Assembly (NCBI GenBank): GCA_035293805.1
Contig: DATGMD010000060.1
Span: 186,001-250,000, forward strand
From: JAJPHF01 sp035293805
Lineage (GTDB): Bacteria > Chloroflexota > UBA6077 > JAJPHF01
Length of the DNA: 64,000 nucleotides
Reading direction: 5' to 3'
Shown: piece by piece, positions 24,469 to 32,392 of the stretch
How positions within the stretch are numbered: the stretch's first letter is position 1
Layout of the letters: each line of letters opens with the position of its first letter
Notes under the pieces: generated by a model
The model's database searches: none
The model's input: only the letters and a program-made list of their open reading frames with translations
What the model was told of the DNA's origin: nothing
Program-made: the position numbers and the translations under genes

Positions 24469-24999
24469 ATGCCGAAGGTGCTCATCCTGACGGACGAGGC
24501 GGTCGAGGACCGCGAGATGGCTTACCCGTACTACCGGTTGCAGGAGGCGGGCTACACCGTGGAGGTGGTTGGGCCGGAGCGGGGCAAGACCTACACCGGG
24601 GGGCGCGGCCTGCCGTTCACGGCCGACCTAGGCCCGGATGACGTGCGAATCGACGACTACGACGCGGTGATTGTGCCGGGGGGCAAGGCGCCCGACCACA
24701 TGCGGACCGTGCCGGGGCTCGTGCGGATCGTGCAGGACGCCGTGGCGCGCGACAAAGTGGTGGCCGCGATCTGCCATGGGCCGCAGATGCTGATCGAGGC
24801 GGACGTGCTGCGCGGCCGGCGGGCGACGTGCGCGCCGCAGATCAAGACCGACGTGCGCAACGCCGGGGCGAATTACGTGGACGAAGCAGCCGTGGTGGAC
24901 GGCAAGATCATCACCTCGCGCTTCCCGCCCGACCTGCCCGCGTTCTGCAAGGCGACGCTGGAGGTGTTGAGCCGCGTGCCGGCCGGCGCGCGCTCTTAA
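24469..24999 (+). CDS. DJ-1/PfpI family protein
   Basis: A 176-aa class-I glutamine-amidotransferase-like fold of the PfpI/YhbO/DJ-1 group. The nucleophile elbow is AAICHGPQML (Cys near residue 103); an acidic residue in EDREMAYPYY and a His after the Cys complete the usual site. Members are described as cysteine peptidases, glyoxalase III or protein/nucleotide deglycases, so the precise reaction is open. GGAGGAGG precedes the ATG. It is followed by a bidirectional hairpin at 25009-25053. Confidence 0.88.
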   Translation: MPKVLILTDEAVEDREMAYPYYRLQEAGYTVEVVGPERGKTYTGGRGLPFTADLGPDDVRIDDYDAVIVPGGKAPDHMRTVPGLVRIVQDAVARDKVVAAICHGPQMLIEADVLRGRRATCAPQIKTDVRNAGANYVDEAAVVDGKIITSRFPPDLPAFCKATLEVLSRVPAGARS

Positions 25000-25008
25000 G
25001 ATGGTTTA

Positions 25009-25053
25009 CCCGGCGGGAGTGGAGGGTTGGCACAGCACCCCACTCCCGCCGGG
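25009..25053. terminator. bidirectional hairpin between convergent genes
   Basis: A perfect 14-bp inverted repeat (25009-25022 with 25040-25053) around a 17-nt loop, between the PfpI gene and the convergent 62-aa gene. It has no T-run. Confidence 0.65.
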
Positions 25054-25079
25054 CGCAGCTGGCCGCCGGTTCGCGCGGC

Positions 25080-25268
25080 TTACGCCGTGGCCGGTTCGGC
25101 GGCCGACGGCTCGCCGCCGGCGGGGCGGTCCGGCGCCACGACCACATCGGCGGGGCGCAGCGTCGGGCAGCTTGCCGCCAGCTTCAGGCGAAACATCTCG
25201 GCATCATGGCGATCGTCGAACACCTCGTCGCGCAGGACCCACGATCGGACCCACACCCGGTAGGACAC
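25080..25268 (-). CDS. small protein of unknown function (62 aa)
   Basis: A 62-aa protein, SYRVWVRSWVLRDEVFDDRH near the start, then a helix with MFRLKLAASCPTLRP and an acidic/Pro tail. The GTG start is preceded by AAGGAGG with 5-nt spacing, the strongest RBS form in the window, which supports real expression. I do not recognise the family; no signal peptide or membrane helix. It converges on the PfpI gene with a shared terminator. Confidence 0.6.
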   Translation of the reverse strand: MSYRVWVRSWVLRDEVFDDRHDAEMFRLKLAASCPTLRPADVVVAPDRPAGGEPSAAEPATA

Positions 25269-25809
25269 GTCGGCCTCCTTGCCGCGCCCCGCGACTCCGT
25301 CGTCGCGGGTGCTACGCGCTCCACGCCACGCCCCGCGGGGGCAAGTCAAGCGCAGCCTACCCCCGCCGCGACTCCTCCCTGAGCCCCGGACCGAAGCGCC
25401 GGCTGCCCGCCGCACGGCGTCTCGCTGCGTCCATCAGACCACGCGGCGTCATTTGCCACATCCGCCGCCGTGACGAATGGCGCTCATCGTAACGACGAAC
25501 CTGCACCTCGCCATAGTACGACAATCGGACTAAACCAGCGGGATGATAAGACCGCCATCGCCTTTCGGTCTAACGGTAAGCGCTGGCGGCGGCGGCGCGG
25601 CGGGCCGCGAAGGCGGGGCGCGGGCACGGCGGGGACCGGCCCGCAGGGAACGGCCGGCGGAGGCGGCAGGCGCCCGGCTGGTGCGGGTGCCGTCGCGCGA
25701 CTATAGTAGAGCGCCGGCCGGGGGTGCCCGCCGAGCGGGAGCGTGCCGGGAGCATCGGCGCCCGAGGAGCCGGCGGGTGGCGCGTGGCTTTCGCGCCTGG
25801 GGTGGTGCA
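25269..25809. other. divergent intergenic region, 541 bp
   Basis: GC-rich spacer between two divergent genes. A TATAGT -10-like box at 25702-25707 lies about 100 bp before the solute-binding protein start. No conserved coding segment seen. Confidence 0.4.
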
Positions 25810-26910
25810 ATGCGAATCGGATTCCGCGACGCGCGCGCTGCGCTGCTCGCGCTCATGGCTGGGCTGGCCGCCTGCGCGGTCCCGGCGGCTGGCCCTCCGC
25901 AGGCGGGGCGCGCCGGGGCCACGGCTCCCGCTGGCGCGAGCGGGACGACGAGCGTGCCCGCGGCGTCGGCCGCGCCGACGGCCGTGCCCGCGCCTGTAAA
26001 GCTGTCCGAGGTGGAGCCCGGGCAGACGGTGGGGCTCGTGGTGCCGCGGGCTGGCGCGGAGAAGGGCTTCTTCACACAGGAAGGGCTCGACGTCGAGTTC
26101 ACGGCGGCCCCGCGCGGCGACACGCGCCTGGCGGCGCTGGTGTCGGGTGACGCGCAAATCATGCTGGGGACGGCCGAGGACGTGATCCGGGCGCGCGACC
26201 AGGGGCTTCGCTTGCCAATCGTAGCGGCCGTGCTCAACGCCATTACCTACAACATCGTCGCGCAGCCGCAGTTCCACGCGCTTGGCGACCTGCGCGGCGG
26301 GACGATTGGGGTAGTGGACCTCACGTCGGGGAGCAGCACGGTGTTGTTCGAGATCATGCGAGCGAACGGGCTGGAGCTGAACCGCGACTACCAGGCGCTG
26401 GTGACGGGCGGCGCGTCGGAGCGCGTGACGGCGCTGCGGGCGGGCGTCATCAGCGCCACCACCCTGCCGGTACCGGACAGCACGCGCGTGCTCGAAGAGG
26501 GCTACGCCAACCTAGGCGATGCGGCCGACTACATCAAGGAGTATCAAAATTCGCCGATCTCCGTGCGGGCCGAGTGGGGCAGCCAGAATCGCGCGGTGCT
26601 AGTCCGGTACCTGCGCGGGCTGCTGCGTACGCTGGACTGGGTGTACACGCAGCGGGACGAGTTCGTGCCGATCGCCGCGCGCCTGCTGAGCCTGGAGCCG
26701 CGCTACGCCGCTGTTGGCTGGGACACTTACACGGGCAAGCGGGTGTGGCCGCGCGACGGCCGCCCGACGACGAATGGACTCGCCAAGGTGATCGACATCC
26801 TGGCCGAGCAGGGAACGTTCGGTACCAACTCGCCGCCGCAGCCGGGGGAGTTCGTGGACCTCAGCTACATCGACGAGGCGCAGCGCACGCTGGGGACGGG
26901 AGGCCGCTAA
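25810..26910 (+). CDS. NMT1/THI5-like solute-binding lipoprotein
   Basis: A 366-aa extracytoplasmic binding protein. The signal peptide ends in the lipobox GLAAC (Cys near residue 22), then an Ala/Thr/Pro linker. The binding domain begins near TVGLVVPRAGAEKGFFTQEG, a pattern shared with SsuA/NMT1 relatives, and includes GGTIGVVDLTSGSSTVLFEI. No transporter genes adjoin; an enoyl-CoA hydratase starts 1 bp after the stop. Pairing with a catabolic enzyme echoes the UbiD pairing at 12151-14910. Ligand unknown. Confidence 0.8.
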   Translation: MRIGFRDARAALLALMAGLAACAVPAAGPPQAGRAGATAPAGASGTTSVPAASAAPTAVPAPVKLSEVEPGQTVGLVVPRAGAEKGFFTQEGLDVEFTAAPRGDTRLAALVSGDAQIMLGTAEDVIRARDQGLRLPIVAAVLNAITYNIVAQPQFHALGDLRGGTIGVVDLTSGSSTVLFEIMRANGLELNRDYQALVTGGASERVTALRAGVISATTLPVPDSTRVLEEGYANLGDAADYIKEYQNSPISVRAEWGSQNRAVLVRYLRGLLRTLDWVYTQRDEFVPIAARLLSLEPRYAAVGWDTYTGKRVWPRDGRPTTNGLAKVIDILAEQGTFGTNSPPQPGEFVDLSYIDEAQRTLGTGGR

Positions 26911-26911
26911 C

Positions 26912-27709
26912 GTGAGCACACCGCCGGCTACCTCGGGGCTTGTACGCTGCGAGGTGCGGAACGCCGTCGCCACGATCACGCTGAACCGGCCCGAGAGCCT
27001 GAACGCCCTGAACCGGGAGATGCGCGACGCGCTGGCCGCGCTGCTCACGTGGTGCGGCGAGAACAGCGACACGGTGCGTGCCGTGGTGCTCGCGGGCGCG
27101 GGACGGGCGTTCTGCGCGGGCCAGGACCTGCGCGAGGAGGAGGAGCCGCAAAGCGCGGTCAGCAGCATCGAGGGCAAGCGACGGGGCGACTTCCAGGCGC
27201 TGCTCGCGGGGCAGCCGCAGCCCACCATCGCGGCGCTGCACGGCTACGTCATCGGGCGCGGGTTGGAGGTGGCGCTGACGTGCGACTTGCGGATCGCGGC
27301 CGAGGACGCGCGGCTGGGGCTGCCCGAGGTGGCCCTGGGCATGATTCCGGCGAGCGGCGGCACGCAGCGGCTGCCCCGACTGATCGGGGAGGCGCGCGCC
27401 CTGCACCTGGTGTTGACCGCGGAGCGGGTGGACGCGGCGACGGCGCTGGAGTGGGGGCTGGTGACGCGTGTGGTGGCCGCAGCCGAGCTGGCCGACGCCC
27501 TGCAGGCGATGGGGGAGCGGCTGGCGGCGCACGCGCCGCTGGCGCTGCGCTACGCGCGTCGAGCGATTCAGGAGGGGGCGGGCCTGAGCCTGATGGACGG
27601 GCTGCACCTGGAGGCGGCGCTGGCGGGCGTGCTTCGCACGACGCACGACCGGGCCGAAGGCCCGCGGGCTTTTCGAGAGAAGCGCCCGCCGCGGTTCATC
27701 GGCGCGTGA
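26912..27709 (+). CDS. enoyl-CoA hydratase/isomerase family protein
   Basis: A 265-aa crotonase-fold enzyme. The oxyanion-hole elements are AGAGRAFCAGQDLRE (about residues 55-70) and ALHGYVIGRGLEVALTCDLR (about 108-128; canonical GGG is GRG here). The catalytic glutamate region is LPEVALGMIPASGGTQRL. It probably hydrates or isomerises an acyl-CoA, as in PaaG/PaaF-type ring or fatty acid degradation; exact role unknown. The GTG start has GGGAGG 8 nt upstream, inside the end of the preceding gene, so the two are coupled. Confidence 0.87.
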   Translation: MSTPPATSGLVRCEVRNAVATITLNRPESLNALNREMRDALAALLTWCGENSDTVRAVVLAGAGRAFCAGQDLREEEEPQSAVSSIEGKRRGDFQALLAGQPQPTIAALHGYVIGRGLEVALTCDLRIAAEDARLGLPEVALGMIPASGGTQRLPRLIGEARALHLVLTAERVDAATALEWGLVTRVVAAAELADALQAMGERLAAHAPLALRYARRAIQEGAGLSLMDGLHLEAALAGVLRTTHDRAEGPRAFREKRPPRFIGA

Positions 27710-27754
27710 CGCGGCGCCGGCGCGCGGCGGGACGAAGAGCGCGTCAGCAAGCTC

Positions 27755-27806
27755 AAGGCGCGAACAGGGGAGCAAGGCGCTTGACTCGCTCCCCTGTTCG
27801 CGCCTT
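27755..27806. terminator. perfect 19-bp bidirectional hairpin
   Basis: Arms 27755-27773 and 27788-27806 are exact reverse complements around a 14-nt loop, between the convergent enoyl-CoA hydratase and CDGSH genes. There is no T-run. Confidence 0.75.
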
Positions 27807-27857
27807 GCGCCGATAGCGAGCACTGCCGGCTCGCGTGCGGTGCGGAGTCAGCGAGCG

Positions 27858-28073
27858 CTAAGACGCGGCGGGCGCGGGCATCTCGTGGGCGAAGCCGCAG
27901 GCGCGGTGGGTGCCGTCGCAGAAGGGCTTCTTGGACGACTGGCCGCAGCGGCACATCGCGAAGCTCTCGGGTGTCTCCACGAGGTTGCCGTACTGGTCGT
28001 AGACTTTCACGCCGGTGACGAGGTATGGGCCGTTGTTCCGGACCTGAATGCGCGGGCCTTCGGGCTGCGCCAT
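27858..28073 (-). CDS. CDGSH iron-sulfur domain protein
   Basis: A 71-aa protein with a complete CDGSH-type 2Fe-2S motif: MCRCGQSSKKPFCDGTH, giving the Cys3-His1 ligands at about residues 41, 43, 52 and 56. A short beta-rich N-terminus (IQVRNNGPYLVTGVKVYD) precedes it. Such small proteins act as electron-transfer or redox-sensing proteins. AGGAGGGG precedes the ATG. It is monocistronic as far as can be seen, with a hairpin downstream. Confidence 0.92.
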   Translation of the reverse strand: MAQPEGPRIQVRNNGPYLVTGVKVYDQYGNLVETPESFAMCRCGQSSKKPFCDGTHRACGFAHEMPAPAAS

Positions 28074-28363
28074 CTTATCCCCTCCTGTGCTGCCGGGCTT
28101 GCGGTAGCCCAGGCCGCCGGCCCAAGCGTCACCGCCAGGGCGAGAGCGGCCGGGCTGGCCGGCGCGCTACTTACGAAATACTAGCACTGGTTACAGGGGC
28201 GGACAAGCGCCGAGGCGCCTAACGCAGTTTGCGGTCGGGCTGAGCGGGCGGCCTACCCGGGGGCTGCGGCCTGCGCGCCGCTGGCGGGTAGGAGACCCGC
28301 GCCTGCGAACCGCTGGCTGCCCAGCTTGCCAAGAGCGATGGTCATGAGGCTCGAACCACGGCC

Positions 28364-28467
28364 GCGACCGGGCGGCAGGGGACGAGCCCCTGCCCTACGA
28401 CATCGGGCAGGGCGTGGTGGCAGCTAGGTGCGGCGACCGGGCGGCGGGGGACGAGCCCCGGCCCTAC
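28364..28467. repeat. two copies of a 35-bp GACGAGCCC palindromic repeat
   Basis: Copies at 28364-28398 and 28433-28467 share GCGACCGGGCGGC, a GGGGACGAGCCCC core able to pair with itself, and a GCCCTAC end. A third, more diverged copy is at about 50686-50720. Confidence 0.7.
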
Positions 28468-28519
28468 CTTTTGGCTGGTCATATCCGATCCGGGCCTGGG
28501 GTTCGCCGACGGAGGCGGG

Positions 28520-28553
28520 CCCTCACCCCGACCCTCTCCCAGAGGGAGAGGGC
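28520..28553. repeat. CCCTCACCCC/GGGAGAGGG palindrome, single copy
   Basis: Same design as the three copies at 21861-21989: CCCTCACCCC, a CCCTCTCCC arm, a short AGA turn and a GGGAGAGGG arm. Confidence 0.7.
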
Positions 28554-28614
28554 GTAAGAAAATGCCACCCCCAGCTTCGGTATGACGCGATGGGCGCGAA
28601 GATCACTGTACCGG

Positions 28615-29946
28615 CTAGGATGCGGCTTCTTCCGCGTACTCCCAGGTGCGCATGAGGCCACGGATGAAGGCGAGGTAGGCGTCGCGGCTGAGGGGCGGAC
28701 GGGCAGTGGCGAGCACCTGGCGCGCGTTGGCGCCGTCGTCGGCCAGGAGGTCGACGACGGTCATGGCGAGCGCGCGGGCGGGATTGGCGATGGCGCGCTC
28801 GGGGTCGACGATCTCGTAGTCGGCGCCGTGGCCCTGCCCGATGACGCCGCCGGCATAGGGGTGGACGGTGGGCATGACCTGGCTGAGGTCGCCCATGTCG
28901 GTGGATCCGCCGCGGTGGCCGGCGTCGGTCACCTGGTCGGGACCGACCAGGCGCTCGGCATTCGCTTTGAACAGGCGCAGCAGCGTCGGATCATGGCGCA
29001 TCGGCAGGTAACCGGGCAGCGTCGTCGCTTCGACGCGAGCGCCGATAGCCAGCGCGCCGGCGCGCAGCGCCCGGTCGACCTTGGCGCTGGCGTCGGCGAT
29101 TGCCTCGAGCGAGGCGCCGCGCACGAACATCTCCAGGCGCACGTCCGCGGGCACGGCGTTCACCACGTCGCCACCGCGGGTGATGATAGGGTGGACGCGG
29201 ACGTGATCGACGTCGCGGTACGTCTCGCGCTGGGCGTGAATGGCGGCGAGGGCGACGTGGGCGGCGTTCAGGGCATTGATGCCCTGGTCGGGCGAGGAGC
29301 CGGCGTGGCTGGCGCGGCCCACGAACCGCACGAGCTTGGCGGCGACGCCGTTATTGCTGCTGCCGATGGCGAAGGCACCGTACTGCCGCCCGCTGATGGT
29401 GTGGACCATCAGCGCCATGTCCACGTCGTCGAAGGCGCCGAGGCGGAACAGCTCGGCCTTGCCGCTCAGGAACTCCAGGCGGCCCTGGCGGCGTAGCTCC
29501 AGGCGCCGCTCTAGCTCGACGTACTCCTCGGCGGGCACGGCCATCAGCACGACGCGCCCGGCCAGGCGGGGCAGTACGTCGCTCTCGACCAGCGCGTGGG
29601 CGACGCCGAGCACCATCGCGAGCTGGGCGTTGTGCCCGCAGGCGTGCGCCGCCCCGGTCGCCGGATCGGCACGCGGGTGGCCGGGCACCGGCAGCGCGTC
29701 TAGCTCGCCGAGCACTGCCACAGTGGGGCCGGGCGCACCGCCCTCGAGGACGGCTCGCACGCCGGTCAGCGCCAACCCCGTCTGGTGCGGGATGCCCAGG
29801 TCCGTGAGGGCGGCGCTGAAGCGCCGCGCCGTTTCGACCTCGTGGAAGCCTAGCTCGGGCCGGGCGGCCACAGCGTCGGCGAAGGCGTAGAGCGCCTCGC
29901 GGCAGCCGTCCACGACGGCGCCGACGCGCGCCTTGAGATCGTCCAT
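28615..29946 (-). CDS. M20-family amidohydrolase
   Basis: A 443-aa metallopeptidase-fold enzyme related to aminobenzoyl-glutamate or indoleacetyl-amino-acid hydrolases. The metal site includes ARPELGFHE, VAVLGELDALPVPGH and AHACGHNAQLAM near residue 105, and the acidic AVPAEEYVELE. The lid/dimerisation domain starts near VRFVGRASHAGSSPDQGINA. It likely hydrolyses an amide bond of an N-acyl amino acid or peptide-like compound. GGAGG lies 7 nt before the ATG, and a consensus TATAAT box at 29991-29996 gives a leader of about 40 nt. Confidence 0.87.
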   Translation of the reverse strand: MDDLKARVGAVVDGCREALYAFADAVAARPELGFHEVETARRFSAALTDLGIPHQTGLALTGVRAVLEGGAPGPTVAVLGELDALPVPGHPRADPATGAAHACGHNAQLAMVLGVAHALVESDVLPRLAGRVVLMAVPAEEYVELERRLELRRQGRLEFLSGKAELFRLGAFDDVDMALMVHTISGRQYGAFAIGSSNNGVAAKLVRFVGRASHAGSSPDQGINALNAAHVALAAIHAQRETYRDVDHVRVHPIITRGGDVVNAVPADVRLEMFVRGASLEAIADASAKVDRALRAGALAIGARVEATTLPGYLPMRHDPTLLRLFKANAERLVGPDQVTDAGHRGGSTDMGDLSQVMPTVHPYAGGVIGQGHGADYEIVDPERAIANPARALAMTVVDLLADDGANARQVLATARPPLSRDAYLAFIRGLMRTWEYAEEAAS

Positions 29947-29990
29947 GCGGGTACCTCCGCTCCGAGCTGGGGGCGGCTGGCCAGCGGCCC

Positions 29991-29996
29991 ATTATA
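29991..29996 (-). promoter_or_regulatory. -10 box of the M20 amidohydrolase gene
   Basis: Perfect TATAAT on the minus strand, 45 bp upstream of the ATG at 29946. No good -35 is visible at 17 bp. Confidence 0.45.
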
Positions 29997-30135
29997 GCCG
30001 AGCGCCTACGGTTGCTCGGCGCCGCCGCGGGGCCGTACTATGCCACGACGACGGCATAGCGGCGGGCGAGGGCCGCGCGGCCCGTTGGCGAGGACGCGGA
30101 ACGGTGGGCGGATCGTCGAGCGCTGGAGGAGAGCC

Positions 30136-30651
30136 ATGACGGAGCAAGCCGCGAGGGGGACCGCACGCGGCGCAGCGGCGAGCGCGGGGCGCCACGAGTT
30201 CACGGTGGAGGCAGATGCGCGCAAGCTGGAGCGGATGCGCAAGGAGGGGCACGTCCGCGGGTTCACCGTGTACTGCGACGAGGGCGAGAACGCAGGCGGC
30301 GACAATAGCGCCCCCAACCCGCTCGGCTATTTTCTGCTCGGTGTGGCGTTCTGACACCTTACCCAGGTGGCGCGGTACGCGCACATGGCGAAGGTGCAGA
30401 TTGACCAGGCGCGGGTGAGCGTGGGCGGGCGGTTCGAGCGCGAGGGCTCGGTGCTGGCCGGGACGATCCAGGCGGCGGTGCCGGAGATCACGAGCAAGCT
30501 GGAGATTGAGTCGCGGGACGATCCCCGCAAGGTCGCCGCGGTACTGCGCGCGGCCGAGAATGGCTGCTACGCGATACAGGCGCTTCGCCGCCCCACGCCG
30601 GTCCGCACCGAGGTGACGGTGAACGGCACGCCGTTCGATCTCGGAGCCTGA
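30136..30651 (+). CDS. OsmC-family peroxiredoxin with in-frame TGA (candidate selenocysteine)
   Basis: A 171-aa OsmC/Ohr-family thiol peroxidase if TGA at 30352-30354 (codon 73) is read through. Upstream, the frame ends NPLGYFLLGVAF; downstream it resumes HLTQVARYAHMAKV and runs to the stop at 30649, with AAENGCYAIQAL supplying the second cysteine (Cys144). In this subfamily the pattern is ...YFLxxLxFC[QH]LTQxxRYA, so the TGA falls exactly on the peroxidatic cysteine. A hairpin with SECIS features begins 9 nt after the TGA. A separate start at GTG 30367 has no RBS. GGAGGAG precedes the ATG at 30136. Insertion of selenocysteine is the best reading; a nonsense mutation of a TGC/TGT codon is the alternative. 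Confidence 0.75.
30363..30388 (+). promoter_or_regulatory. candidate bacterial SECIS element
   Basis: Within the OsmC coding sequence, pairs CCA/UGG, GUG/CAC and CGC/GCG form a 9-bp stem with one G-A mismatch and one bulged G. The apical loop is GGUAC (30374-30378), with GU at +21/+22 from the TGA. Known bacterial SECIS hairpins have a small apical loop starting with G, at a similar distance. Confidence 0.6.
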
Positions 30652-30932
30652 CGAGCTGGCGCTTTCGGGCCGGACGTGGCGGTGGCTGGGCGCGGGCGCG
30701 CGCTCCGCACCGCGGGCCGCAGACGCAAGGCTGCCGAATCGGGGGCGCTCGGGCCGCGGCGTTTTTCGCCCAATGCTCAGCGACTACTCAGCCGGCGTTC
30801 AGCTGCGTGGCGGCGCGGTCGGTTAAACTCGTCGAGCGGCGCGCCGGCTCGGCGCTCCGCGCCCGGCGGTGGCCAGCAGGCGCTACACCGCGGCAACCAG
30901 TCCCACACTCAGGCATTCCCCGGAGGGTTCCA

Positions 30933-31718
30933 ATGGTCCGTCGCGCTCTCAGCCTTGCGCTGCTGGCCCTGGCAGCCTGTAGCGCGCCGCAGCCGGGGCC
31001 GCCGCCCACTCCGCCGGCGGCGGCCGTGGCGCCAACCGCTCCTGCCACGCTGTCGGTGGCGCCGCCGACCGCGGCCGCGCCGTCCACGGCCGTGGTCGCC
31101 GAGCCGACCGCTGCCGCCGAGCCGCCCGCCCCGGGCGAGGCGCCCCTGGCCGAGGCGACGAGCGCGCCGGCCGAGCCGGCGCCGGTCCCGAGCGCGGTCA
31201 CGCCGCTCCCGTCCCCGCCCACGCCGACGGCAGTTGCGCTCGAGGCGGTGACGCCTCCCGACGAGATCGGGGCGTTGGCGGGCGCGGGGGAGGCGTCGAC
31301 CGGCCCGGTTGGCGGGCCGACGGCGGCGGTGCTGCCGCCCTCGGCGCGGCTGCAAATCGCCCTGACGCCGACGCCGAACGTGCTGGCTAGCTCGCCGTCG
31401 CTCGGCAGCGCCGTGCAGGCCACGGGCAGCGCGGACTACGCGGGGGCCATCAAGCTGGCGCAGGACTCGCGCAAGAGCCCCGGCGCGGCGCGGCTGAGCG
31501 AGCGGATCGACGCGGCGGTGGCGCGCGCGCAGGCGGCGGGCAGCACCATCGAGGTCGAAGGCTGGCAGGCGAGCCTGAAGGGCAGCACGGAGGTGTACGA
31601 GGTCACGTTCGTGCTGCGTGAGAACCGGCAGGGGCTGCGGGCCGAGTGGGAGGTCAACCTGACGACGGGCGAGGTCCGGCCGATGAACCAGCTGGCGGAG
31701 GCGCTGGACGCCACGTAG
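30933..31718 (+). CDS. Ala/Pro-rich lipoprotein of unknown function
   Basis: A 261-aa lipoprotein: signal peptide with lipobox LALAAC (Cys near residue 16), then about 120 residues of Pro/Ala/Thr-rich linker. A C-terminal domain of about 110 residues (from LQIALTPTPN) ends with IEVEGWQASLKGSTEVYEVT and REN, TTGEVRPMN elements. The last part looks like a small alpha/beta sensor-like domain, and I do not recognise the family. CGGAGGG lies 5-6 nt before the ATG. Neighbours give no clue to function. Confidence 0.65.
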   Translation: MVRRALSLALLALAACSAPQPGPPPTPPAAAVAPTAPATLSVAPPTAAAPSTAVVAEPTAAAEPPAPGEAPLAEATSAPAEPAPVPSAVTPLPSPPTPTAVALEAVTPPDEIGALAGAGEASTGPVGGPTAAVLPPSARLQIALTPTPNVLASSPSLGSAVQATGSADYAGAIKLAQDSRKSPGAARLSERIDAAVARAQAAGSTIEVEGWQASLKGSTEVYEVTFVLRENRQGLRAEWEVNLTTGEVRPMNQLAEALDAT

Positions 31719-31750
31719 GCGGAGGCGGCCGGGCGCAGGCGCAGGCCGCG

Positions 31751-32344
31751 CTACGCGCCGCGCGGGTGGGGAGGCGCGGCGGCGAGCGCCTGCTCGATGC
31801 GCTGGAGGCGCTCTAGGATCTGGTCGACCTTCATCTCGGTCGTCGGCTGCTTGGGGATCACGCTGATGGCGCCGCTCGTCTCGAGGATCGCCTGCTGCAC
31901 CTGGTCGATCTCGGCGTAGCCCTGGCGCCGTAAGGCCGCCAGCAGCTCGGGCTCCGTGATCTCTTGCTGGTCGCAGGCGGCCGCTACCAGGTGGCCGTTC
32001 TCGATCAGCACCGTTGGCTCGCCCTCGAAGAACTCCTCGAAGCGGGGATGACGATAGAAGTAGCGCACGACGACGTAGTTGAGGAGGAGGAGCACGAACG
32101 CGCCGACGAGGCCGCCGGCGAGCGACGTATCGTTGCCGATAATCGCGTTCTGGACGGTATTGGAGAGAATCAACAGTACGACGAGGTCGAATGGATTGAG
32201 CTGGGCCAGCTCGCGCTTGCCGAACATCTTGAGGAGAAAGAGCAGGGCGACGTAGACGATCAGCGGTCGAACGATCTTTTCGAGCCAGGTGACGGTGTCG
32301 GCGTTGCCGAGAGTCAGCAGGTTGCGCCAGAGCTCGTCAAGCAC
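31751..32344 (-). CDS. DUF421 (YetF-like) membrane protein
   Basis: A 197-aa protein: three N-terminal transmembrane helices (RPLIVYVALLFLLKMFGKRE, LVVLLILSNTVQNAIIG, LVGAFVLLLLNYVVVRYFY), then a cytoplasmic alpha/beta domain with GEPTVLIENGHLV and ELLAALRRQGYAEIDQVQQA, all characteristic of DUF421. In Bacillus such proteins help place germinant receptors or act in envelope biology; the role here is unknown. The GTG start has GGAGGAGG 8 nt upstream. It lies 48 bp downstream of the DUF4337-like gene on the same strand. Confidence 0.88.
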   Translation of the reverse strand: MLDELWRNLLTLGNADTVTWLEKIVRPLIVYVALLFLLKMFGKRELAQLNPFDLVVLLILSNTVQNAIIGNDTSLAGGLVGAFVLLLLNYVVVRYFYRHPRFEEFFEGEPTVLIENGHLVAAACDQQEITEPELLAALRRQGYAEIDQVQQAILETSGAISVIPKQPTTEMKVDQILERLQRIEQALAAAPPHPRGA

Positions 32345-32392
32345 GGGGGCAGCCTCCTCCGGGTGGGAATAGAAATAGGCGAGGCGCTGGGG

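Larger units (their letters stand above)
28074..28614. other. repeat-rich intergenic region, 541 bp
   Basis: No gene seen. It contains a GGGGCTGCGGCCTGCG element near 28260 (also near 62528), two copies of a GCGACCGGGCGGC repeat (28364-28467) and one CCCTCACCCC palindrome (28520-28553). Confidence 0.6.

Noticed and set aside
28340..28365. tRNA-like GGCTCGAACC segment
   Set aside because: It has a T-loop-like string only; no acceptor, D or anticodon stem can be folded around it.
30352..30354. OsmC gene as a simple pseudogene or as two separate small genes
   Set aside because: The rest of the frame is clean, the TGA falls on the catalytic Cys position, the second half has no RBS, and a SECIS-like hairpin follows. 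A point mutation is still possible but less likely.
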